Shown here piece after piece: positions 1 to 7,936 of a stretch of 64,000 bases of DNA (position 1 is its first letter; the number at the start of each line of letters is the position of its first letter). The stretch covers positions 1,791,373 through 1,855,372 of the forward strand of contig NZ_QUBR01000001.1 in assembly GCF_003586285.1 (NCBI RefSeq), in the 5' to 3' direction. The notes below the pieces were generated by a model that saw nothing but the letters and a program-made list of their open reading frames with translations, searched no databases and was not told where the DNA came from. A program made the position numbers and the translations under genes. Source of the stretch: Aeromicrobium endophyticum (GTDB lineage Bacteria > Actinomycetota > Actinomycetes > Propionibacteriales > Nocardioidaceae).

Positions 1-2
1 CA

Positions 3-1856
3 CTCGACCCCGACACGCTGCCATCGATCTCGGACGCTGCGACACATCCGATCGACATCACGAGGCGTCCTCGCCACGGGTTCGGCGCGACACTGCGCTC
101 GCCCATCGGTATCGCCGCGACCGTCACCCTGCTCACCCTCGTGTTCTTCGCCATCTTCGGGCCCGTGCTGTGGGGGGAGACGGCTGGACAGGCGGACCTG
201 ACGAAGCTGTCGGCGAAGCCCAGTGCCGAGCACCTGCTCGGGACGGACGCCGGGGGGCGTGACGTCCTGGCGCGAGTCCTGACCGCCACGCGGCTGTCCC
301 TGACCTCGGCCCTGATGGCCACGGCGATAGCGGTGTCGGTGGGTGTCGTCGCTGGTCTGCTGCCGATCGTCGCCCCTCGGCGCATCGCCAACGCGGTCAA
401 CGGCGTCATCGGTGTGGCCTTGGCCTTCCCCGCCCTGCTGCTCGCCATCGTGGTCTCCATCATGTTCGGTGCGGGTCTGGTCGGCGTCAGCTTGGCCATC
501 GGCCTGGCCATGGCGCCTTCGTACGCCAGGCTGACCCAGACCCTCGGTGCCTCCGTGGCAGGACGCGACTTCGTCGCGGCCGCACGCATCCTCGGTGCCG
601 GGCGCACGCGGATCCTGGTCAAGCACATCCTCCCCAACGTGCGGGATCCCCTCATCGTCAACGCGAGCATCGGCGCAGGCACGGCGCTCGTCGCCGCGAC
701 GGGGCTGTCCTTCCTCGGCCTGGGAGTCCAGGCGCCTCGGTACGACTGGGGCCGGATGCTCGGCGAGAGCCTCAACTCGATCTACGTCAACCCTGCAGCC
801 TCCCTCGGGTTGTGCGCTGCCATCGTTCTCGCTGGAGTCACCTTCGCCTTGACCGGCGAGGCGCTGGCACGCGCGCTCGGCGTGCACCGCCCATCGGGAC
901 GCCGGAAGCGCCGGCCTTCATCGGCAGGGTCTGAGGGGTCTGCGGTTCCGCAGCCCCAGCGGGTCGTCGACGACGCCGTGCTGTCGGTGCGCGGACTCAC
1001 CGTCCAGGCCCCGCAGGCCGAGGGCTGGACCACGCTGGTCGACGGAGTGAGCTTCGACGTCGGCAGGGGCGAGATCGTGGGCATCGTCGGCGAATCCGGG
1101 TCGGGCAAGTCGCTGACGTGCATGGCGGTGGCGTGTCTTCTGGAGCAGCCCCTGAGCGTCTCGGCGTCGTCGATCCGTTTCGACGACACCGAGCTGGCGG
1201 TCGATGGTCATTCAGGCGCCGCGCCACGAGGCAAGGAGGTGGCGGCTCAGCTCGGCACTCGCATGGCGCTCGTGTTCCAGGACCCCTCCACGTCTCTCAA
1301 CCCATCGATCCATGTCGGGACGCAGGTCGCGGAGATCGGCGAGCTGCACGGTGGTCTCAGCCGGAAGGAGGCGCGGCGCCGGGCGATCGACAGGCTGGGT
1401 TCGGTCAGGATCCCCGATCCTGAACGACGTGCTGGTCAATACCCCCACGAGTTCTCGGGCGGTATGAGGCAGCGCGCCATGCTCGCCATGGGGCTCATGG
1501 GTGAGCCCGCGCTCATCATCGCCGACGAGCCCACGACCGCCCTCGACGTGACGGTCCAGCGCGAGGTCCTGTCGCTGCTGCACGAGGTCAACCAGGAGCG
1601 CGGAACCGCGGTGATGTTCGTGTCGCACGACATCTCGCTCGTCTCCTCGTTCTGCACGCGTGTGCTCGTGATGTACCGGGGGTCGCTCGTCGAGGACCTC
1701 ACTGCCGCGGACCTGGCAGCCGGTCGTGCTCAGCACCCCTACACGCGCGCACTCGCTGCGTCCGTGCCGCACATGGACTCCGAGCCGGGTTCGGAGTTCG
1801 CCACGATCCACGAGGGAGCGGTGTTCGACGACGATCCCGCACAGGGAGCATCATGA
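3..1856 (+). CDS. Peptide ABC transporter permease-ATPase fusion (DppC-DppD type), 5' partial
   Basis: The frame is open to the window edge, so the start lies upstream; a GTG at 141 is internal, because the residues before it form the usual first membrane helix (after RSPIG). The first ~300 visible residues are a DppC/OppC-like inner-membrane permease with the EAA-type loop (ARILGAGRTRILVKHILPN). After a basic, Ser-rich linker (about nt 885-975) comes an ABC ATPase with Walker A GESGSGKS, signature FSGGMRQR, Walker B IIADEPTTALD, switch His in VSHD and the HPYTRAL tail typical of oligopeptide ATPases. Permease and ATPase are normally separate proteins. Its stop overlaps the next ATPase gene by 4 bp. 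Probably works with DppA/DppB-type proteins encoded upstream of the window. Substrate is not readable from sequence. Confidence 0.9.
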   Translation, partial: LDPDTLPSISDAATHPIDITRRPRHGFGATLRSPIGIAATVTLLTLVFFAIFGPVLWGETAGQADLTKLSAKPSAEHLLGTDAGGRDVLARVLTATRLSLTSALMATAIAVSVGVVAGLLPIVAPRRIANAVNGVIGVALAFPALLLAIVVSIMFGAGLVGVSLAIGLAMAPSYARLTQTLGASVAGRDFVAAARILGAGRTRILVKHILPNVRDPLIVNASIGAGTALVAATGLSFLGLGVQAPRYDWGRMLGESLNSIYVNPAASLGLCAAIVLAGVTFALTGEALARALGVHRPSGRRKRRPSSAGSEGSAVPQPQRVVDDAVLSVRGLTVQAPQAEGWTTLVDGVSFDVGRGEIVGIVGESGSGKSLTCMAVACLLEQPLSVSASSIRFDDTELAVDGHSGAAPRGKEVAAQLGTRMALVFQDPSTSLNPSIHVGTQVAEIGELHGGLSRKEARRRAIDRLGSVRIPDPERRAGQYPHEFSGGMRQRAMLAMGLMGEPALIIADEPTTALDVTVQREVLSLLHEVNQERGTAVMFVSHDISLVSSFCTRVLVMYRGSLVEDLTAADLAAGRAQHPYTRALAASVPHMDSEPGSEFATIHEGAVFDDDPAQGAS

Positions 1857-2647
1857 CGAGACTGACCTTCGAGAATGTGTGGGTCCGCTACGGATCCGGT
1901 CGTTCGTCCCACGACGCGGTGCGGGGCGTCGATCTGGTGGTCCCAGACGGGCGGCTCGTCGGGCTGGTCGGGGAGTCCGGATCGGGAAAGTCGACTCTTG
2001 CCCGCGCCGCGGTGGGTCTGCAGGAGCCAAGCAGGGGGCGCATCCTCGTGGACGACGTCGATGTCGTGGGCGCTCGTGGGAAGACGGCCGCTGTGCGCAG
2101 GCAGGTCCAGATGGTCTTCCAGGACGCGAACTCATCCTTGAACCCTCGGATGTCGATCGGTGCCTCGATCGAGGAGGCCTTCGTCGTCCGCGGCGCGGGT
2201 GGCGGACGCGCCGGACGGCGAGCCGAGGTGGCCACGCTGCTCGAGCTCGTCGAGCTCGATCCGGCGAGGGCCGGCGACCTCCCGTCGCAGCTCTCGGGAG
2301 GCCAGCGCCAGCGGGTCTCCATCGCGCGTGCACTCGCCGCCGAGCCGCGCATCCTCCTGGCGGACGAGATCACCTCGGCGCTCGACGTGTCGGTGCAGGG
2401 GACGGTCCTCAACCTGCTCATGCGCGTGCAGCGTGAGCTGGACCTGACGGTGCTGTTCATCAGTCACAACCTCGCCGTCGTGCGTCAGCTCTGCGACGAC
2501 GTGGCCGTCATGAAGGACGGCGAGATCGTCGAGGTCGGACCGGCGGCGTCGGTGATCGACGATCCACAGCACCCCTACACCCAGGAGCTGATCGCGGCCA
2601 TCCCGCGCGTCGGCACCCCCCTCTTCGACCGAGGAGCCCATCGATGA
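1853..2647 (+). CDS. Peptide ABC transporter ATP-binding protein (DppF/OppF type)
   Basis: 264 aa, the usual length for this family. Walker A GESGSGKS near residue 43, signature LSGGQRQR, Walker B ILLADEITSALD and ISHNL switch region are all present, and the C-terminus carries HPYTQEL, the oligopeptide-transporter hallmark. ATG at 1853 overlaps the TGA of the permease-ATPase fusion (ATGA), and its own stop overlaps the next start in the same way, so the operon is translationally coupled. Predicted to pair with the ATPase half of the upstream fusion as the second nucleotide-binding domain of one peptide importer. Confidence 0.93.
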   Translation: MTRLTFENVWVRYGSGRSSHDAVRGVDLVVPDGRLVGLVGESGSGKSTLARAAVGLQEPSRGRILVDDVDVVGARGKTAAVRRQVQMVFQDANSSLNPRMSIGASIEEAFVVRGAGGGRAGRRAEVATLLELVELDPARAGDLPSQLSGGQRQRVSIARALAAEPRILLADEITSALDVSVQGTVLNLLMRVQRELDLTVLFISHNLAVVRQLCDDVAVMKDGEIVEVGPAASVIDDPQHPYTQELIAAIPRVGTPLFDRGAHR

Positions 2648-5600
2648 GCACGCGTCCACTCACGCTCGACGACATCCACCAGATCGTCACAGTCCCTGAG
2701 ACGGCGATCAGGCAGGACGGGACGTCAGTCGTCTTCACCAGGCGCGAGGTCGTCGACGGTCGGACGTGCACCTCCTTGTGGGAGGTGAGCGAGGACCACG
2801 AGGCCAGACCGCTCACGCGGGGTACCAGCGACCGCGCCCCAGTGGTCACGTCGTCGGGCGTCGTCTTCCTCAGAGACGTCGCCGGCGTCCCTCAGCTGCA
2901 CGTGCTCCCGCAGCAGGGGGAGCCGCTGCAGCTCACGACGCGGCGTCTCGGGGCCGGTCCCGCGACGCTGAGCCCCGACGGCACGCAGCTGGCCTTCGTC
3001 GCGCCCGTCCAGGAATATCCAGCGCAGAGCCGGGCTCCCATCGTGTCCGACACGCTCGACATCGAGGCGGACGGAGTGGGGTGGGTCGGCGGCGCCCGTC
3101 GGCACGTGTTCGTGCTCGACCTCGCCAGCGCGCGCGTCCGGCAGGTCACCGACGGCGACTACGACGTCGACGACCCCGCGTGGTCGCCGGACGGGGAGCA
3201 GCTCGCCTTCGTCGCGGGACTGGCGCGGTCTGCGGACGTCACCCTTGAACGACGTGCGTTTGTGATCGACGTCGACGACCCGCTGGCGCCCCTCGAGACG
3301 GTGGGCCACGCGGCCGGGCTCATGGGTCCGGTGCTCTGGGCGCCCGACGGGGAATCCGTCATCGCGGTGGGGTCGAGCTCGGTCGACGACGGTCCTGCCC
3401 GGCTCGTGCGCCTGCACCGCGGAGATCGACCCGACGACGACCTCACGGCCGGCCTCGACCTGAACGTGATGCCGGGAGCGACCGGCTACCCCGGCGGGCG
3501 GCCGACGCTGACGGCCGATGGCCTGCAGATCGCCTTCTGCGTGCGCGACCGCGGGTGGACCCATCTCTACGGCGTGGAGCTGAGCGGAGGATCGCCTCGA
3601 CCGATCGTCGCCGAACCGCACCACGTCGTGTCGGCGCTGTCGGTCGCCGCGTCGGCGCCCCGTGCAGCTGTCGTCCTGACGACGCAGGAGTCGTTCGCGG
3701 AGGTTGCGACGGTCGACCTGGCGACGGGAGCGGTACGGGTCGTGACCTCGCTGAAGGACCAGAGCCTCCCCGGCGTCGAGCTCTACCGTCCCGATCCGCG
3801 TCAGTTCACGATCAGCGACGGGACCGTCGTGCACGGCTGGTTGACGTCGGCGCCGGAGACGACCGGACCAGCCCCTCTTCTCCTCGACGTCCACGGCGGT
3901 CCTCACAATGCATGGTCGGGCGTCGCGGACGACATCCACCTCTACCAACAGCTGCTCGTGGCCCGGGGATGGCGCGTGCTCACGGTCAACCCGAGGGGAT
4001 CCGACGGTTACGGCGAGGAGTTCTACCGCGCGGTGAACGGCGGCTGGGGGCAGGTCGACCTGGCCGACTTCCTGGAGCCCGTCGACCAGCTGGTCGCCGA
4101 AGGGCTGGCGGACCCGGAGCGGCTCGCCGTCACCGGGTACAGCTACGGCGGGGCGGCGACCTGTGCGCTCACCGCGCACACCGACCGATTCGCTGCCGCC
4201 GTGGCAGGCGGGCTCCTGTGCGACTTCGCAGCCTTGGCCGGACGTCGGCTCGGCGAAGGTTATTTCGCGTCGATGACCGCGGGACTCGTGCCGACGGACA
4301 CGGTTCTCCTGGCCGAGCGCTCACCCATCGCACGCGTGGCCCACGTGGCCACGCCGACCCTGATCCTCCACGGTCAGGACGACGCGACGTGCCCCGTCGG
4401 CCAGGCGCAGGAGTGGTTCTCCGCCCTCCGGCACCAGGGAACGCCGAGCCGCCTGGTGGTGTACCCGGGCGGCAGCCATCTCTTCATCGCGGAGGGACTG
4501 ATCGAGCATCGGGTCGACTACCACGCGAGGGTCGTGGAGTGGGTCGAGCAGTACGCGCGAAGCGTCCCGAAGCCTGACGCCGCCTCTCCCGCGCCTCGGG
4601 GCGTCGCTTACTGGCAGCGCCGCCTCGACCTCCTTCGTGAACGACACGGAGTGGTCGGCGCACAGCTCGCGATGGTGCAGCTCGACGAGACGGGCCGACC
4701 GTTCGACCGGCTCACCGTGAGCTCTGGCGTCCTCAACGCAGCCACGCAGGCCCCGGTGGTCGACGATGCGCTCTTCCAGATCGGGTCGATCACCAAGGTG
4801 TGGACGACGATGCTGGTCATGCAGCTCGTCGACGAGGGTCTGCTCACGCTCGACGATGCGGTGCGTGACGTCCTGCCCGACTTCCGCCTGGCCGACTCAG
4901 CCACCCCGGAGGTGACGGTGGGCGAGCTGCTCGACCACACCAGCGGGATCGATGGCGACGTCTTCACGGACACGGGGCACGGCGAGGACTGCGTCAAGGT
5001 CTACGTCGACGAGCTGGCCTCGGTCAGGCACATCCACCCGCGCGGTGAGCGGTTCTCGTACTGCAACGCGGCGTTCGTCGTCGCGGGTCGCATCGTGGAG
5101 GTTCTCCGTGGGATGAGCTGGGAGGACGCCGTCCGGCGTCACCTGATCGAGCCACTCGGCCTGCACCACACCATCGCCTCGTCGGACGAGGCGGGTCGGT
5201 TCGCGGTCGCGACGGGGCATGCGATGGATGGCGATGCCGCCGTGCCGGTACCGCAGTGGTCGATCACCCGATCGATGGGTCCGGCGGGGCTGATCTCGGC
5301 ACGGGCCGGCGATCTGCTGACCTTCGCCGAAGCCGTGCTGCGCGGAGGCGTGTCGGATGACGGCACCCGAGTGCTGTCCGAGAAGAGCGTCCGGCTCATG
5401 ACCGAGGAACGGGTCGACCTGCGCGACACGCACGTCACGGCGACGGGATGGGGCCTGGGATGGTTCCTCGAGGACTGGGGCGGCCGAGAGGTCTACGGGC
5501 ACGACGGCGGGACCATCGGCCAGCGAGCCTACCTGCGCGTGTTCCCGGAGGCTGGCTACGCGGTCGTGCTGCTGACGTCCGGCGGACGTGCCGACGGGCT

Positions 5601-5952
5601 CTACGCAGAGCTCTTCTCCGACGTGGCCATGGCGATCGACGGGAGTGTCCTGCCGCCTCGGCTGCGCCCTGAACCTGCGCAGGCCATCGAGACGTTGGAG
5701 GGCACGTGGGCCTGTGCGGGCACACGGGCCGACGTGCGCCGCGTCGGGGACGGGCTCACGCTCACCTTGACGGATCTGATGGGCATGGTCGACGACGCGC
5801 CCCAGAGCATGTCGACCACTGCTCTCCAGCCCTCCGCGACGCCTGGCGTCTACGCGTTCACGACTCCCGACATGGCTGGGTGGGATCAGCTGCGCGTGGT
5901 GCCGGGTGGCATCTACATCGGGTCCCGATACCTGCGGGAGACCACGCCATGA
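2644..5952 (+). CDS. S9 prolyl-oligopeptidase / beta-lactamase-fold hydrolase fusion
   Basis: 1102 aa in one uninterrupted frame. Residues about 1-370 look like the beta-propeller of acylaminoacyl-peptidases (repeated SPDGxxLAF/WSPDGEQLAF blades). Residues about 380-640 are an S9 alpha/beta-hydrolase with a complete triad: Ser500 in GYSYGG, Asp579/580 in GQDD, His612 in GGSHLF. Residues about 660-1000 are a serine beta-lactamase/D-aminopeptidase-like domain with S715-ITK718, Y806-C-N808 and H953-DGG, followed by a ~90-residue tail. No signal peptide is visible, so it is probably cytosolic, acting on imported peptides. The two hydrolases are usually separate genes. The second domain suggests D-residue or amide substrates, which is inference. 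Confidence 0.9.
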   Translation: MSTRPLTLDDIHQIVTVPETAIRQDGTSVVFTRREVVDGRTCTSLWEVSEDHEARPLTRGTSDRAPVVTSSGVVFLRDVAGVPQLHVLPQQGEPLQLTTRRLGAGPATLSPDGTQLAFVAPVQEYPAQSRAPIVSDTLDIEADGVGWVGGARRHVFVLDLASARVRQVTDGDYDVDDPAWSPDGEQLAFVAGLARSADVTLERRAFVIDVDDPLAPLETVGHAAGLMGPVLWAPDGESVIAVGSSSVDDGPARLVRLHRGDRPDDDLTAGLDLNVMPGATGYPGGRPTLTADGLQIAFCVRDRGWTHLYGVELSGGSPRPIVAEPHHVVSALSVAASAPRAAVVLTTQESFAEVATVDLATGAVRVVTSLKDQSLPGVELYRPDPRQFTISDGTVVHGWLTSAPETTGPAPLLLDVHGGPHNAWSGVADDIHLYQQLLVARGWRVLTVNPRGSDGYGEEFYRAVNGGWGQVDLADFLEPVDQLVAEGLADPERLAVTGYSYGGAATCALTAHTDRFAAAVAGGLLCDFAALAGRRLGEGYFASMTAGLVPTDTVLLAERSPIARVAHVATPTLILHGQDDATCPVGQAQEWFSALRHQGTPSRLVVYPGGSHLFIAEGLIEHRVDYHARVVEWVEQYARSVPKPDAASPAPRGVAYWQRRLDLLRERHGVVGAQLAMVQLDETGRPFDRLTVSSGVLNAATQAPVVDDALFQIGSITKVWTTMLVMQLVDEGLLTLDDAVRDVLPDFRLADSATPEVTVGELLDHTSGIDGDVFTDTGHGEDCVKVYVDELASVRHIHPRGERFSYCNAAFVVAGRIVEVLRGMSWEDAVRRHLIEPLGLHHTIASSDEAGRFAVATGHAMDGDAAVPVPQWSITRSMGPAGLISARAGDLLTFAEAVLRGGVSDDGTRVLSEKSVRLMTEERVDLRDTHVTATGWGLGWFLEDWGGREVYGHDGGTIGQRAYLRVFPEAGYAVVLLTSGGRADGLYAELFSDVAMAIDGSVLPPRLRPEPAQAIETLEGTWACAGTRADVRRVGDGLTLTLTDLMGMVDDAPQSMSTTALQPSATPGVYAFTTPDMAGWDQLRVVPGGIYIGSRYLRETTP

Positions 5953-6755
5953 CCAGCACGACGACCTCCGCAGCGAGCCGGCCAGCAGAGACCGAGATCC
6001 GAATCCTGCACAGCGCTGAGGAGATGGAAGCGGCGTCCGACCTCGCAGCACACATCTGGAAGGTCGAGAGCGCGCAGTCCCACGTGAGCCCCGAGCTGCT
6101 CACCGCCCTCGCGCACGCTGGCAACTACGTCGTCGGCGCCTTCCGCGGTGATGAGCTGCTGGCCATGTGCGTCGGCTTCTTCCACCCCCCGCACGACCAC
6201 GCGCTGCACTCGCACATCGCGGGCGTGCGTCCGGACGCCGCTGGAACGGGCCTGGGCGAGTCGCTCAAGCTGCACCAGAGGCAATGGTGCTTGGAGCGCG
6301 GCGTGAAGCGCGTGACCTGGACCTACGACCCGCTGGTGGCTCGGAACGGATACTTCAACATCCACAAGCTGGGGTGCGAGGTCGTGGCGTACCTGCCCGA
6401 CTTCTACGGATCGATGCACGACGGGCTCAACCGGGGGCAGCACAGCGATCGGCTCCTGGTCTCCTGGCCCTTGGACGGGACGAGGGTCGAGGACTCCGCC
6501 CCGGACGATCCTGGGACGGCTGCCCTGCGCATGGTGGAGGGGCTGCCGGTGCTCGACCTCGGGGCGGTGCTCGACGCCGATCGGTGCTACGTGGAGATCC
6601 CCTCCGACATCGAGGCCATGCGCCGCGACGACCCCAGGTGTGCCGCGCAATGGCGCCTCGCCCTCCGGCACGCACTCGACGGACTGTTCAGCACCGGCTG
6701 GACCGTCATCAATTTCGACAGAGGCGGACGATACCGCCTGGCAAAGAAGGTTTGA
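5949..6755 (+). CDS. GNAT-family N-acyltransferase (COG3375-like)
   Basis: 268 aa; ATG overlaps the upstream TGA (ATGA) and the stop abuts the next gene. N-terminal half has GNAT features: a 'MCVGFFHPP' strand, 'GVRPDAAGTGLGESLK' acetyl/acyl-CoA loop (G-x-G-L/G-E) and WTYDPLVARNGYFNIHKLG, a stretch typical of the COG3375 predicted acyltransferases. In Geobacillus and relatives, a GNAT of this kind is the N-succinyltransferase partner of N-succinylamino acid racemase; the next gene is exactly a MenC/NSAR homologue, which supports that role here. The acyl donor (succinyl-CoA or acetyl-CoA) cannot be read from the sequence. Confidence 0.8.
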   Translation: MTSTTTSAASRPAETEIRILHSAEEMEAASDLAAHIWKVESAQSHVSPELLTALAHAGNYVVGAFRGDELLAMCVGFFHPPHDHALHSHIAGVRPDAAGTGLGESLKLHQRQWCLERGVKRVTWTYDPLVARNGYFNIHKLGCEVVAYLPDFYGSMHDGLNRGQHSDRLLVSWPLDGTRVEDSAPDDPGTAALRMVEGLPVLDLGAVLDADRCYVEIPSDIEAMRRDDPRCAAQWRLALRHALDGLFSTGWTVINFDRGGRYRLAKKV

Positions 6756-7883
6756 ATGCACATCGAGAAGATCGACCTCATCACGGTCCGCATGCCGTTG
6801 GTCCACCCGTTCACCACGTCGTTCTCGACGCAGACCGAGCGCTATCCGCTCCTGCTCCGCGTGACGGCGTCGATCGACGGCCGTTCTGTCATCGGCTGGG
6901 GTGAGTGCGTGGCGTTGAAGGAACCGTTCTACTCGCCGGAGTACCTGGACGGCGCCCGCGAGGCGCTGCAGCGCTTTCTGCTCCCGGGTCTGTTCGCAAC
7001 GCAGGCACAGGGGCTGCGCGTGACGGCGCAGTCGGTCGGCGCGGCGATGAGGCATGTCGTGGGGCACCGCATGGCCAAGGCTGCCGTCGAGATGGCTGTG
7101 CTCGACGCGCAGCTGCGCAGCGCCGGTATCTCGTTCGCCGAGCACCTCGGCGTCACGAGGACCTCGGTGCCGTCAGGCGTCAGCGTCGGGATCGAGGACA
7201 AGATCCCCAACCTCCTGGCCCAGGTCGACGACTACGTCGCCCAGGGCTACGTCCGGGTCAAGCTCAAGATCCGTCCCGGATGGGACGTCGAGCCGGTCAA
7301 GGCGGTCCGGGAGCGTTTCGGTGACATCGCGCTCCAGGTCGACGCGAACGCGGCCTACCGGTTGTCGGACGTCTCGACGTTGCGCCGGCTCGATCCATTC
7401 GACCTGCTGCTCATCGAGCAACCGCTCGCGGAGGAGGATCTGCGTCAGCACGCCGTGCTGGCCCGGCAGATCGCGACGCCGATCTGCCTGGACGAGTCTG
7501 TCGTGTCGGCGCAGTCAGCAGCCGACGCGATCGCGCTCGGTGCCGCCAGCGTCATCAACATCAAGCCGGGTCGCGTCGGCGGGTATCTCGAGGCGGTCCG
7601 CATCCACGACCTGGCCGTCGCCAACGGGGTCGCCGTCTGGTGTGGCGGCATGCTGGAGACCGGTCTCGGCCGCTCGGCCAACGCCGCTCTGGCCGGCCTC
7701 CCGGGCTTCACGTTGCCTGGCGACATCTCGGCCTCGGACCGCTTCTACCAACGTGACATCACCGAGCCGGTCGTGATGGAGGACGGCGGTGTGGCCGTGC
7801 CGCAAGGCCCGGGATTCGGCGTGGAGCCGATCCCCGAGCTGCTCACGGAGTACACGGTGGATTCCGTGGAGGTGACGGCGTGA
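6756..7883 (+). CDS. Enolase-superfamily enzyme, MenC / N-acylamino acid racemase-like
   Basis: 375 aa. Carries the muconate-lactonizing subgroup catalytic set: K169-x-K171 on strand 2 (VRVKLKI), metal ligands D196 (QVDAN), E221 (IEQPL) and D246 (CLDES), and second-side Lys270 (INIKPG), with the C-terminal GGMLETGLGRSAN segment of the OSBS/NSAR family. It follows the GNAT gene without a gap, and no menaquinone genes are nearby, so racemisation of N-acylamino acids is more likely than o-succinylbenzoate synthesis. A deacylase (M20 type) needed to complete the known D-to-L amino acid pathway is not in the window and may lie upstream. Confidence 0.85.
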   Translation: MHIEKIDLITVRMPLVHPFTTSFSTQTERYPLLLRVTASIDGRSVIGWGECVALKEPFYSPEYLDGAREALQRFLLPGLFATQAQGLRVTAQSVGAAMRHVVGHRMAKAAVEMAVLDAQLRSAGISFAEHLGVTRTSVPSGVSVGIEDKIPNLLAQVDDYVAQGYVRVKLKIRPGWDVEPVKAVRERFGDIALQVDANAAYRLSDVSTLRRLDPFDLLLIEQPLAEEDLRQHAVLARQIATPICLDESVVSAQSAADAIALGAASVINIKPGRVGGYLEAVRIHDLAVANGVAVWCGGMLETGLGRSANAALAGLPGFTLPGDISASDRFYQRDITEPVVMEDGGVAVPQGPGFGVEPIPELLTEYTVDSVEVTA

Positions 7884-7936
7884 TCGCCGTGCACCGCGCT
7901 GCGCACGTGGAGTGGATGTCGGCGAGGCTCCGGTGA
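7880..7936 (+). CDS. Possible 18-codon coupling ORF between racemase-like and GMC genes
   Basis: GTG at 7880 overlaps the racemase-like stop (GTGA), and the TGA at 7934-7936 overlaps the GTG at 7933 that best starts the GMC gene (again GTGA). Encodes MIAVHRAAHVEWMSARLR. Such a chain would pass terminating ribosomes across the 49-bp gap. It may equally be chance, since no peptide homology can be judged at this length. Confidence 0.25.
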   Translation: MIAVHRAAHVEWMSARLR

